From: Polynucleobacter sp. CS-Odin-A6
GTDB lineage: Bacteria > Pseudomonadota > Gammaproteobacteria > Burkholderiales > Burkholderiaceae
Assembly (NCBI RefSeq): GCF_018882095.1
Contig: NZ_JACVPD010000001.1
Location: 372,001-436,000 of the forward strand
Direction: 5' to 3'
DNA: 64,000 nt
Positions 1-7,192 of the stretch are shown in pieces (positions within the stretch are counted from its first letter, which is position 1; the number at the start of each line of letters is the position of its first letter). The position numbers and the translations under genes were made by a program. The notes below the pieces were generated by a model that saw only the letters and a program-made list of their open reading frames with translations, was not told the origin of the DNA and ran no database searches.

Positions 1-801
1 GAACAAATTGCACCAACAGCATTCAAATCACCCAAATCAATTGCGGTGTTGCCTGGCGTGTACCTCATTGGTGCAGGGCCTGGAGCTGCTGATCTCATTA
101 CTGTGCGCGGTGCCAGAATTTTGGCTCAGGCAGACATCGTTTTTTATGACGCACTCATCGATATTTCAATGCTAGCGTGGTGTTCTAGCACTAAATTGGT
201 GCAAGTTGGAAAAAGATGTGGTGCCCATTCTAGTTCTCAACACTTTATTAACAAGCAATTAGTGGACGCTGCTAGTAAGTTTTTAGTAGTGGCGCGCCTT
301 AAGGGTGGGGATCCATTGATCTTCGGTCGTGCACAGGAGGAAATTGACGCCCTTGAGAAGGCAAGCGTGCGCTATGAGGTTGTTCCAGGAATCACCACTG
401 CCCTAGCAGCTTCAGCAGAATTGAAGCAACCACCAACTACTAGGGAATTGAGTCGAACACTGACTCTAACTACTCTGCCTGGTCGTTGTGCACATGAAGA
501 TCATAAAACCGCAATTTATTATATGGCGCGTGACCAGTTGCCTGAAGTCGCCACAACCTTACTTACTCAAGGCTACTCGGCAGATACCCCTGTTTGTTTG
601 ATGGAGTCGGTCAGCCTGCCAACACAGCGCAGCTTTGGTTGCACTTTAAATGAATTGTGCTTTGGTGATGTACATCATCGTTTTTTAGATAAGCAACCAG
701 TTGTGGTGATGGTCGGAGAGGTTTACAGAAAAAAACTTCATATGCTCATCCCATTAATTGAGTCACAAAATCATTTCAACGTACTGCAAGCAGTATCTTA
801 A
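1..801 (+). CDS. cobA: Uroporphyrinogen-III C-methyltransferase (SUMT), 5' end probably outside window
   Basis: This enzyme methylates uroporphyrinogen III twice with SAM to give precorrin-2, the entry to siroheme. The N-terminal glycine-rich motif VYLIGAGPG, the LKGGDPLIFGR motif and the PGITTALAA motif are all visible and typical of the family. The frame stays open to base 1 with coding-like residues and no ribosome binding site precedes the internal GTG at 46, so the true start is probably upstream. If the start is at 46 the product is 251 residues. It lies 20 bp before an ABC transporter for nitrate or cyanate and in the same block as a CbiX/SirB chelatase. That fits siroheme supply for assimilatory nitrite reductase, whose genes would lie to the left. 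Confidence 0.85.
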   Translation, partial: EQIAPTAFKSPKSIAVLPGVYLIGAGPGAADLITVRGARILAQADIVFYDALIDISMLAWCSSTKLVQVGKRCGAHSSSQHFINKQLVDAASKFLVVARLKGGDPLIFGRAQEEIDALEKASVRYEVVPGITTALAASAELKQPPTTRELSRTLTLTTLPGRCAHEDHKTAIYYMARDQLPEVATTLLTQGYSADTPVCLMESVSLPTQRSFGCTLNELCFGDVHHRFLDKQPVVVMVGEVYRKKLHMLIPLIESQNHFNVLQAVS

Positions 802-821
802 TTACTTTCTAGGAGCTATAA

Positions 822-2195
822 ATGAATTCATATCGCCCATTTGATCCAGATAGACCTCTGTTTAGCAACCGCTGTAGCTGTGGACAGCATGCGTCTGAGT
901 TGGATCATGCAAACTCACTTTCAGCAATGATGGATGCAGAACAGCAAAGTGCAGATTTTGTCGAGGCCAGCTTAGTTAAGGCTCTTTTCCCTCAAGAAGA
1001 TCGTAGACGCGCATTTCTAAAGGCTGTTGGAGTTGGTGGGGCAATGAGCGCTCTCTCAGGCTTCTTGCCAGTAGGGTCCTTGCAGGCCATGGCGCAAGAA
1101 AAAGCCCCACTAGAAAAGCCCGACTTAAAAATTGGCTTTATCGCAATTACTTGTGCAACTCCATTGATCATGGCTGACCCACTGGGTTTTTATAAAAAAC
1201 AAGGTCTAAATGTTACTCTCAATAAGACTGCGGGTTGGGCTTTAATACGTGACAAGATGCTCAATAAAGAGCATGATGCCTCACACTTTTTATCCCCAAT
1301 GCCGCTCTCAATGTCAATGGGCTTGGGTTCCGATCCTTCTCAAATGCGTGTCGCTACAATTCAGAACGTAAATGGTCAAGCTATTACTTTGGCTAATAAA
1401 CACAAAGATAATCGCGATCCGAAAAACTGGAAGGGTATGAAGTTCGCTGTACCGTTTGAATACTCAATGCATAACTTCTTATTGCGTTATTACGTAGCGC
1501 AAGCAGGATTGGATCCAGATAAAGATATTCAGATTCGCGTGACGCCTCCACCAGAGATGGTTGCCAACTTGCGTGCGGGCAATATTGATGGTTTCTTGGG
1601 GCCTGATCCATTTAATCAGCGTGCGGTCTATGACGAAGTTGGATTTATTCACATTCTAACTAAGCAGATCTGGGATGGACACCCGTGTTGCGCTTTTGGA
1701 ACTTCTGAAGAATTTATCAAGAAGAATCCCAATACTTTTGCGGCTTTATACCGGGCGGTACTTAATGCATCCACCATGGCGCGTGATCCTGCGAACAGGC
1801 CTTTAATTGCTAAAGTAATTTCTACGCCAAATTATCTTAACCAGCCCGAAACAGTTGTAATGCAGGTTCTCACTGGTAAGTTTGCGGATGGTCTAGGCAA
1901 TGTGCAAAACGTACCTGATCGCATCGACTTTAACCCAATTCCTTGGTACTCCATGGCAACCTGGATGTTGACCCAAATGCAGCGCTGGGGCTATGTCAAA
2001 GGTGATGTGAATTACAAAGAGATCTCTGAAAAAGTATTCCTGCTTACCGACGCTAAAAAGTATATGGGCGAGACTGGTATTGCAATTCCACCACTGGCTA
2101 AAGTGGGATACAAAAAAGACAAGATTATGGGTAAAGAGTTTGATCCTAGTCAGCCAGCAGCTTATCTAAAATCTTTTCAAACTAATAAAGCATGA
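822..2195 (+). CDS. Nitrate/cyanate ABC transporter substrate-binding protein (NrtA/CynA family)
   Basis: A 457-residue periplasmic binding protein of the NrtA/CmpA/CynA family that captures nitrate or cyanate for the adjoining permease and ATPase. A hydrophilic N-terminus with a C-S-C-G-x-H motif precedes a twin-arginine type signal (RRRAFLKAVG, then a hydrophobic stretch ending near AMA), so export is probably by Tat. The mature part begins with DLKIGFIAIT, typical of the family. A good ribosome binding site (AGGAG) stands before the ATG. It is the first of four tightly spaced genes ending in cyanase. That favours cyanate as one substrate, but nitrate cannot be excluded because siroheme genes flank the block. 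Confidence 0.86.
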   Translation: MNSYRPFDPDRPLFSNRCSCGQHASELDHANSLSAMMDAEQQSADFVEASLVKALFPQEDRRRAFLKAVGVGGAMSALSGFLPVGSLQAMAQEKAPLEKPDLKIGFIAITCATPLIMADPLGFYKKQGLNVTLNKTAGWALIRDKMLNKEHDASHFLSPMPLSMSMGLGSDPSQMRVATIQNVNGQAITLANKHKDNRDPKNWKGMKFAVPFEYSMHNFLLRYYVAQAGLDPDKDIQIRVTPPPEMVANLRAGNIDGFLGPDPFNQRAVYDEVGFIHILTKQIWDGHPCCAFGTSEEFIKKNPNTFAALYRAVLNASTMARDPANRPLIAKVISTPNYLNQPETVVMQVLTGKFADGLGNVQNVPDRIDFNPIPWYSMATWMLTQMQRWGYVKGDVNYKEISEKVFLLTDAKKYMGETGIAIPPLAKVGYKKDKIMGKEFDPSQPAAYLKSFQTNKA

Positions 2196-2210
2196 ATTTA
2201 AGGTAAATGA

Positions 2211-3071
2211 ATGAAAACAGTATCAATTAGGGTTAAAGGCGCCATTCTATCGGTTGTGATTTTGTTAATGTGTCTATTTATATGGCATATGGCAACGACA
2301 CAAAAGGTTGTGCCGTCTCCAGGCATCTCAACTAACTCTAGTGAGTACAGCAGTCTCATGGGTCAGGGCGGTAGTGAGCCAGTTCAAAAAACTGGATTTC
2401 CAACGTTAACGCAGATGGGGAAGACGATCTATAAGCAGTTGTCACACCCCTTTTATGACAATGGTCCAAACGATAAAGGAATTGGCATTCAGCTGGCATA
2501 TTCCTTAGCTCGTGTGGGTTTAGGTTTTTTACTGGCAATGATAGTAGCTATCCCATTAGGATTTTGGATTGGTATGTCACCGTTGGCAAATGCAGCATTC
2601 AATCCATTCATTCAAATTCTTAAGCCCATTTCCCCTTTAGCTTGGATGCCTATTGCGCTGTACACCATCAAAGACTCTTCTATTTCTGGAATCTTTGTGA
2701 TCTTTATTTGCTCTGTATGGCCAATGCTTCTAAATACTGCATTTGGAGTTGCCAGCGTCCGTAAGGAATTATTAAACGTTACCAAAACGTTAGAAGTCTC
2801 TCCATTACGTAAGGCATTCTTAGTAATTCTTCCTGCTGCTGCGCCAACAATACTGACTGGTATGCGTATTTCTATGGGCATCGCATGGCTGGTGATCGTC
2901 GCTGCTGAGATGCTTGTTGGTGGTACGGGAATTGGTTATTTCTTATGGAATGAGTGGAATAACTTATCTCTTTCTAGTGTAATTTTTGCAATTCTTTTAA
3001 TTGGTATTGTTGGAATGTTGTTAGATACCACATTCGCTAAGTTACAAAAGGCGGTTTCGTATGCAGAATGA
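2211..3071 (+). CDS. Nitrate/cyanate ABC transporter permease (NrtB/CynB family)
   Basis: A 286-residue inner-membrane permease of the binding-protein-dependent family. An N-terminal membrane anchor is followed by a periplasmic segment, and then by the core of about five further helices from about residue 95. The cytoplasmic loop near residues 180-215 (VRKELLNVTKTLEVSP onward) has the position and style of the EAA loop that contacts the ATPase. It follows the binding protein by 15 bp and overlaps the ATPase gene by 11 bp, so the three are almost certainly co-translated. Substrate assignment rests on neighbours: nitrate or cyanate. Confidence 0.86.
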   Translation: MKTVSIRVKGAILSVVILLMCLFIWHMATTQKVVPSPGISTNSSEYSSLMGQGGSEPVQKTGFPTLTQMGKTIYKQLSHPFYDNGPNDKGIGIQLAYSLARVGLGFLLAMIVAIPLGFWIGMSPLANAAFNPFIQILKPISPLAWMPIALYTIKDSSISGIFVIFICSVWPMLLNTAFGVASVRKELLNVTKTLEVSPLRKAFLVILPAAAPTILTGMRISMGIAWLVIVAAEMLVGGTGIGYFLWNEWNNLSLSSVIFAILLIGIVGMLLDTTFAKLQKAVSYAE

Positions 3072-3924
3072 AAATAGCTTCCTTAAAGTCTCAAACCTCA
3101 GTAAATCATTTAAAGCTGATGCACCCCCAGTATTTGAGGGTATCGATTTTGAAATCGAGAGAGGCGAGTTTGTTTGTATTATCGGACACTCTGGATGTGG
3201 TAAGACTACTATTCTGAATGTATTGGCCGGCCTTGAAGAGGCAACTGGTGGCGATGCGATCATGCTAGGTAAGCGCATTCAAGGGCCTGGCTTGGAGCGT
3301 GGCGTTGTTTTTCAAGGGCATGCATTAATGCCTTGGATGACGGTATTGCAGAACGTGGCCTTTGCTGTGAAGTCAAGGTATCCCGACTGGTCAAAGCAGC
3401 AGATTTCTGATCATTCTAAAAAATATTTGGAAATGGTTGGCTTAGTCAATGCTGAAAATAAAAAACCATCGGAATTATCTGGTGGTATGAAACAAAGGGT
3501 TGGCATTGCAAGAGCCTTTGCAATTGAGCCCAAAATGTTACTGCTTGATGAGCCCTTTGGTGCTTTGGACGCATTAACACGTGGGGTTATTCAAGACGAA
3601 CTCTTAAAAATCTGCAAAGAGACAAATCAAACTGTCTTCATGATCACTCATGATGTGGATGAGGCAATCCTATTGTCAGACAAAATCATGCTGATGAGCA
3701 ACGGCCCGAATGCACGCATTGCTGAAATCGTTGTCAATACCCTACCTAAGGGGAGAAAGCGAGCTAATTTACATCACGATGCTATGTACTACCCAATGCG
3801 TAATCATTTAGTGGATTTCTTGGTAAATCGATCAAAAGATCTACAGGTTAAGGGTGCAAAGGGTGAGTTGGATGGTTATAAGCCTGTCATAGTCTTTCCG
3901 GGCGTTGATACAGCTATTGCTTAA
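3061..3924 (+). CDS. Nitrate/cyanate ABC transporter ATP-binding protein (NrtD/CynD family)
   Basis: A 287-residue ABC ATPase that powers the nitrate/cyanate importer. Walker A (GHSGCGKTT), the signature (LSGGMKQR), Walker B (MLLLDEPFGALD) and the switch histidine (MITHDVDEA) are intact. A C-terminal tail of about 60 residues after the nucleotide-binding domain is typical of the NrtD type. The start codon lies inside the end of the permease gene, giving translational coupling. There is no NrtC-like binding domain fused to it. Cyanase begins 22 bp downstream. Confidence 0.87.
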   Translation: MQNENSFLKVSNLSKSFKADAPPVFEGIDFEIERGEFVCIIGHSGCGKTTILNVLAGLEEATGGDAIMLGKRIQGPGLERGVVFQGHALMPWMTVLQNVAFAVKSRYPDWSKQQISDHSKKYLEMVGLVNAENKKPSELSGGMKQRVGIARAFAIEPKMLLLDEPFGALDALTRGVIQDELLKICKETNQTVFMITHDVDEAILLSDKIMLMSNGPNARIAEIVVNTLPKGRKRANLHHDAMYYPMRNHLVDFLVNRSKDLQVKGAKGELDGYKPVIVFPGVDTAIA

Positions 3925-3946
3925 TATATTTATTTAGGAGAGAAAG

Positions 3947-4390
3947 ATGGATCGTTCAGTAGTTACACAGAAAATTATCGAAGCTAAAGTTCGTAAAGGC
4001 ATGAAGTGGAGTGATATTGCCACTGCAATTGGCGAGTCAAAGGAGTGGGTTACTGCGGGCTGCCTAGGCCAAATGACTTTTACTAAAGCCCAGGCTGAAG
4101 CTGCTGGCAAGTTATTCGAATTAACCGATGAAGAAATGGCTTGGTTGCAAATTGTTCCTTATAAAGGCTCTTTGCCAACTGCTGTTCCGACAGATCCATT
4201 AATCTATCGTTGGTATGAGATTGTGAGTGTTTACGGCACAACAATCAAAGAACTTATTCATGAAGAGTTTGGAGATGGCATTATGAGTGCGATCGATTTC
4301 TCCATGGATATTAAGCGTGAGCCAGACCCGAAGGGCGATCGCGTACAGGTCGTGCTTTCTGGTAAGTATCTTTCATATAAGACTTATTAA
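3947..4390 (+). CDS. cynS: Cyanate hydratase (cyanase)
   Basis: Cyanase converts cyanate and bicarbonate to carbamate and CO2, and carbamate then yields ammonia and CO2. The 147 residues match the family length (E. coli 156). The catalytic residues are present as R88 and E91 in YRWYE and S114 in DGIMSAIDF, equivalent to R96, E99 and S122 of E. coli. The N-terminal half is the helix-turn-helix-like domain and the C-terminus ends in the conserved GKYL region. A strong AGGAG site precedes the ATG. It is last in the transporter operon and is followed by a terminator. The pairing suggests imported or internally formed cyanate is used as nitrogen source or detoxified. Confidence 0.95.
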   Translation: MDRSVVTQKIIEAKVRKGMKWSDIATAIGESKEWVTAGCLGQMTFTKAQAEAAGKLFELTDEEMAWLQIVPYKGSLPTAVPTDPLIYRWYEIVSVYGTTIKELIHEEFGDGIMSAIDFSMDIKREPDPKGDRVQVVLSGKYLSYKTY

Positions 4391-4410
4391 TTAACAGAGC
4401 TCCCCTGTTA

Positions 4411-4432
4411 GCCACCTTCGGGTGGTTTTTTA
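4411..4432 (+). terminator. Rho-independent terminator after cynS
   Basis: GCCACC and GGTGG form a short GC stem closed by a TTCG tetraloop and followed by a run of six T. It sits 21 bp after the cyanase stop and ends the transporter-cyanase operon. Confidence 0.85.
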
Positions 4433-4477
4433 TTGGGGTATTCTTAGTAATAAATGACTAAACAAAAGAGATTAAGT

Positions 4478-4909
4478 ATGTCGGATAGCATCAACTTTAA
4501 AGCGCTAGTAAGTCATATTGGTGAAGCCGTGGTTATTTCCGATCGTGATGAAAATATCTTGTTCTGGAATGCATCTGCTGAGCGCATATTTGGCTATAGT
4601 TCAGATGAGGCTTTGGGAAAAACTCTTAGCATTATTACGCCTGACCGTTTTAGGGAGCGACACTCTAAGGGCTACTTCCATACGATGGAAACTGGTAAAA
4701 CCAAGTATGGCAATACCTTGCTGAGAGTTCCAGCAATTCATAAAGATGGTAGGTCTATTTCAATAGCCTTCTCGGTTACGATGATTTTTGATGATCAAGA
4801 TCAGCCTATGGCAATTGCAGCCATCATTCGCGATGAAACAGAGCGATTCCAAGAGGAGCGCAAGCTGAAAGAAAAATTAGCAACTCTTGAGAAAAGTACT
4901 CAGGCTTAA
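4478..4909 (+). CDS. Single PAS-domain protein
   Basis: A small soluble sensor-like protein consisting almost entirely of one PAS domain (about residues 5-120). Motifs include ISDRDENILFWNASAERIFGY and the closing IIRDETERFQEER, and a short coiled C-terminal tail follows. No output domain is attached, so it would act by binding a partner or as a redox/ligand sensor; the ligand is unknown. The ATG at 4478 has an AAGAG element 7 bases upstream; an ATG at 4454 in the same frame would add eight residues. The downstream chelatase starts one base after its stop, so the two are probably co-translated. PAS proteins of this type are frequent beside nitrate genes, but the role here is inference. Confidence 0.8.
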   Translation: MSDSINFKALVSHIGEAVVISDRDENILFWNASAERIFGYSSDEALGKTLSIITPDRFRERHSKGYFHTMETGKTKYGNTLLRVPAIHKDGRSISIAFSVTMIFDDQDQPMAIAAIIRDETERFQEERKLKEKLATLEKSTQA

Positions 4910-4910
4910 T

Positions 4911-5279
4911 ATGAAAGCTATTATTTTTTTCGGCCATGGTGCACGTAATTTACGTTGGCGTGAACCTTTTGATCGTCTCGCTGCTTTGTGGCAAGCACAG
5001 AATCCCAATACTCCTGTAGAGCTCGCTTTCTTAGAGCTGATGCAGCCTTCTTTATCTGGCGCTATCCAAAAAATCATTGCACAAGGTATCAAGGACATTA
5101 CTGTTATCCCAGTATTTTTTGGACAAGGGAGTCACTTGCGTAATGACTTCCCTAAAATTTTGGAAGAATGTCGGATTGAATTTTCAAATATTTCTTTAAA
5201 TGCGACACCTGCAGTAGGGGAGAATCTGCTTGTTCTACAGGCGATAATTAACTACAGCGAAAATGCACTATTTAAATAG
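4911..5279 (+). CDS. Short-form sirohydrochlorin chelatase (CbiX/SirB-like)
   Basis: A 122-residue CbiX-family protein that inserts iron or cobalt into sirohydrochlorin. The N-terminal FFGHGARN motif holds the metal-binding histidine. A second region, VIPVFFGQGSHLRNDFP, supplies the other conserved histidine. The length is that of the homodimeric small CbiX(S) form, half that of SirB/CbiX(L). The start chosen is the ATG one base after the PAS stop; an upstream in-frame extension overlaps the PAS gene and is unlikely. With CobA at the left edge it would complete siroheme formation, since precorrin-2 only needs oxidation and metal insertion. Cobalt versus iron specificity cannot be told from sequence. 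Confidence 0.85.
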   Translation: MKAIIFFGHGARNLRWREPFDRLAALWQAQNPNTPVELAFLELMQPSLSGAIQKIIAQGIKDITVIPVFFGQGSHLRNDFPKILEECRIEFSNISLNATPAVGENLLVLQAIINYSENALFK

Positions 5280-5288
5280 ACGGGTAGC

Positions 5289-5508
5289 GTGAGCGTTACT
5301 TAAAGTAACGCTCACTCACTTAAAACCACTTTGGAGCAACGAGGTGTTAGATGGTTGCTCCAAAAATCCTGTGGTTTTGAAAACCAAAGAGTGAGCCAGT
5401 ACTTCTTTTAAATCCCTGAATTTGCTTACACATTTGCTTACACACCGACACTGACCACCTGCAGAGCCCCTGTTTATATGGCTCTATCATGGGCTTCTGC
5501 TCTCATAA
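5289..5508. repeat. Long direct repeat, copy 1 (~220 bp, structured)
   Basis: Nearly the whole stretch recurs at 6795-7018 with scattered substitutions. In order it contains a palindrome GTGAGCGTTACTT / AAGTAACGCTCAC (5289-5315) and a perfect 11-bp hairpin TTTGGAGCAAC / GTTGCTCCAAA with a 13-base loop (5330-5340, 5354-5364). A GGTTTTGAAAACC palindrome (about 5373-5385) follows, then a tandem pair of TTTGCTTACACA (5421-5444). Last comes a segment where AGAGCCC can pair either with GGCTCT or with GGGCTTCT (5463-5500). It ends in CTCATAA, the anticodon loop of the tRNA half beside copy 2, but here no tRNA sequence follows. Confidence 0.9.
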
Positions 5509-5685
5509 CCAGAGAACCTAAACCCAACCTAAATCTCACAAAAAGAAGGCCTTTGAGACTAAACGTGAGGTTTGGTCATTTGAGCGTCACTTAGAGTAAC
5601 GCTGGGCATGTTCAAAAGTGTGTAGGCAAATACTACACATTTTCAATGGTAATGCTGAAAGATTGTGATCTTCAAGGAGGAGGTA
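5509..5685. other. Gene-free spacer inside the repeat-flanked cassette
   Basis: No convincing gene. It contains a copy of a dispersed module (5571-5606) and an inverted repeat GTGTAG / CTACAC around 5620-5638 whose centre resembles the TTTGCTTACACA unit. A strong Shine-Dalgarno-like AAGGAGGAGGT lies at 5674-5684 with no start codon behind it on the plus strand. Confidence 0.6.
5571..5606 (+). repeat. Dispersed short module, copy 1
   Basis: Sequence of the form GGTCATTTGAGCGTC followed by ACTTAGAGTAACGCT. Related copies lie at 16462-16497 and 29339-29381, and the TTACTTTAAGTAACGCT part also forms the palindrome at the start of each long repeat. Function is unknown; all copies are intergenic. 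Confidence 0.65.
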
Positions 5686-6291
5686 TTACTCAATCAAGTT
5701 ATTTCTACCTAATTGACCCTTGACTAGATCAATGCCGTATTTGATAAGTGCTACAAACAAGATTGATCCCACTACATCCCCGCAAAACATTGCTAAGAAA
5801 TGATTCCAGCTGCCTGAATCCAAGTCTCTAGCCACAAACCAAATTTGATGAAGGCCAGAACTTAGCAATGAATAAATGGTGATGATTGCCAATAGTTGCT
5901 TTATCGATATGTTGCTCAAATCAGCTTGGACTTTTAAGTTGTGAATAACAAACAGCCTACCTAGGAGCGGGGCTATTCCACAAATAATGGCTACACCTAG
6001 AGTGGATGTAAGATCCAGCTCATAAAAGCCAGTATGATTGATTAATAAAGAGGCAATGGCTAAACCTATAGCGCCCGAGTAATTAAATATCAGTGTGACA
6101 AAAATCCGTACGCCAGCAGGTAGAAATATCCAATTAACCCCCATACCAATTTCAAAAGGCTGTGTAATATATTGATTGAAGTAAAAGAGCCCTATATACA
6201 AAGCGGCGCTAATAGTGACTTCTAAGAGAGTTTGGCTGGAAGCCATTAAATATCTCATTAAATTATTATAGTTTGTAAAAATATAAGGCAT
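5686..6291 (-). CDS. Multi-pass membrane protein, MASE1-like, unknown function
   Basis: A 201-residue protein made of about six hydrophobic helices with short loops. The pattern WIFLPAGVRI followed by a glycine/alanine-rich helix recalls the N-terminal sensory membrane part of MASE1-type proteins, but no signalling output domain is attached. The start at 6291 is the longest option. Internal ATG codons at 6258 and 6246 are alternatives, and none has a clear ribosome binding site. It is divergent from the MarR-like gene and lies inside the cassette bounded by the two long direct repeats, so it is likely an acquired or mobile cargo gene. Function is not recognised. Confidence 0.65.
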   Translation of the reverse strand: MPYIFTNYNNLMRYLMASSQTLLEVTISAALYIGLFYFNQYITQPFEIGMGVNWIFLPAGVRIFVTLIFNYSGAIGLAIASLLINHTGFYELDLTSTLGVAIICGIAPLLGRLFVIHNLKVQADLSNISIKQLLAIITIYSLLSSGLHQIWFVARDLDSGSWNHFLAMFCGDVVGSILFVALIKYGIDLVKGQLGRNNLIE

Positions 6292-6308
6292 GCTGGTGTT
6301 TACCCTGC

Positions 6309-6318
6309 GGGGGGGGGG
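6309..6318 (+). repeat. Homopolymeric G10 tract before the MarR-like gene
   Basis: Ten consecutive G lie 4 bases before the ATG at 6323, where the ribosome binding site should be, and between two divergent starts. Such tracts slip in replication and can alter expression; here it doubles as a G-rich Shine-Dalgarno-like element. Confidence 0.8.
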
Positions 6319-6322
6319 TAAA

Positions 6323-6685
6323 ATGAAATTTATGAAAGCTATTAAACCTACCGCCTATATCCGTTTTTTAAATTGCTTAGACAGCCTTGATCGTATGAAT
6401 TTGGGTAAGAAGCTAGACGCAATTGAAGAGCAGCTACTCAATAAAATTACTGTGGCCGCTACACAAGGCGAGGAGCTATTGGTGGGTGACTTAATCTCTC
6501 TAAGTGAGCTTGGTTCACAAGCAACACTTCATGGGCGCATTAAGAACTTAGTAGTGATGGGCTATGTAAAGCTAAATGAAGATAAAGCTGATGGTCGTAG
6601 AAGGTTTGTTACACCAACGACTAAGGCTATCAAGCATTACGAGTATCTGTCTACTTGCCTAGAAAAAGCACTTAGAAGCAGTTAG
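6323..6685 (+). CDS. MarR-like winged-helix regulator
   Basis: About 120 residues with a winged-helix pattern. The segment LISLSELGSQATLHGRIKNL looks like the recognition helix region, and LNEDKADGRRRFVTPT is a typical wing of MarR proteins. The flanking helices would form the dimer interface. The ATG at 6323 is preferred; an upstream in-frame ATG at 6290 would read through the G10 tract and put GGG glycines in the N-terminus. The gene is divergent from the membrane protein gene, so it may regulate that neighbour and itself. Both lie between the long direct repeats. A terminator follows. Confidence 0.75.
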   Translation: MKFMKAIKPTAYIRFLNCLDSLDRMNLGKKLDAIEEQLLNKITVAATQGEELLVGDLISLSELGSQATLHGRIKNLVVMGYVKLNEDKADGRRRFVTPTTKAIKHYEYLSTCLEKALRSS

Positions 6686-6722
6686 GTGGGATCAAATATC
6701 CTAGACCCTAGTCGATACTAAG

Positions 6723-6753
6723 AAACGCCAAAACTACCCCTGGGCGGTTTTTT
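6723..6753 (+). terminator. Terminator after the MarR-like gene
   Basis: AAACGCC and GGCGGTTT pair around a 13-base loop and are followed by a T run. Located about 40 bp after the MarR-like stop. Confidence 0.65.
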
Positions 6754-6794
6754 GTTGGACGTCTTCTTTGGGTCGTTAGCTGCTGTCCAGAAAA

Positions 6795-7018
6795 GTGAGC
6801 GTTACTTTAAGTAACACTTACAAATCACTCGAAAAGTACTTTGGAGCAACGAAGTGTTAGATGGTTGCTCCAAAAATCCTTTGGTTTTGAAAACCAAAGA
6901 GTGAGAGACCGCTTCTAGTAAATCCATGAATTTGCTTACACATTTGCTTACACACTGACACTGACCACCCGCAGAGCCCCTGTTTATATGGCTCTATTAA
7001 GGGCTTCTGCTCTCATAA
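6795..7018. repeat. Long direct repeat, copy 2 (~224 bp), abutting a tRNA half
   Basis: Second copy of the repeat at 5289-5508. All internal elements are kept: start palindrome (6795-6821, right arm degenerated), 11-bp hairpin (6840-6850 and 6864-6874), GGTTTTGAAAACC palindrome, tandem TTTGCTTACACA (6931-6954) and the alternative hairpin AGAGCCC / GGCTCT / GGGCTTCT. Unlike copy 1 it continues directly into the 3' half of a tRNA at CTCATAA, so this looks like the end of an integrated element at a tRNA attachment site. Confidence 0.9.
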
Positions 7019-7056
7019 TCCTTTGGTCCCAGGTTCAAGTCCTGGTGGGCCCACCA
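7012..7056 (+). pseudogene. 3' half of a CAT-anticodon tRNA (probable attachment-site remnant)
   Basis: From the anticodon loop CTCATAA onward the sequence reads as an intact tRNA 3' half. The 3' anticodon strand is TCCTT, a T-arm CCAGG / TTCAAGT / CCTGG follows, and it ends with TGGGCCC, the discriminator A and an encoded CCA. The 5' half is absent: the bases before the loop belong to the long repeat and do not pair with the anticodon strand or the acceptor. The CAT anticodon and sequence style fit elongator tRNA-Met; tRNA-Ile2 is possible. Replacement exactly at the anticodon loop is the usual crossover point for tyrosine recombinases in tRNA genes. Confidence 0.85.
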
Positions 7057-7064
7057 ATGAAATC

Positions 7065-7097
7065 AACGACTTAGGGAGAAATTCCTAAGTCGTTTTT
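7065..7097 (+). terminator. Terminator of the former tRNA gene
   Basis: A perfect 11-bp stem AACGACTTAGG / CCTAAGTCGTT with an 8-base loop runs into a T run. It lies just after the CCA end of the tRNA half, as expected for the original tRNA transcription unit. Confidence 0.9.
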
Positions 7098-7192
7098 CTA
7101 TTTGTACTGCTGGGCGTGTAAGTAAACTCATGTAATGTATTCTTCTCTCGAACATTGATTGTAGGCAATTCACTTTTGATCGCAAGGAAAAT

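Noticed and set aside
3042-3278. Minus-strand open frame across the permease-ATPase junction
   Set aside because: It is antisense to two well-supported genes and shows no protein family pattern.
5421-5444. Possible CRISPR repeat unit
   Set aside because: The two 12-base units are directly adjacent with no spacers, and only two units exist per copy.
5674-5684. AAGGAGGAGGT as ribosome binding site of a plus-strand gene
   Set aside because: No start codon follows at a usable distance; the next plus-strand bases are the reverse of the membrane-protein 3' end.
6980-7056. A complete tRNA gene ending at 7056
   Set aside because: Bases upstream of the anticodon loop cannot form the acceptor, D-arm or 5' anticodon strand with the 3' half; they belong to the long repeat.
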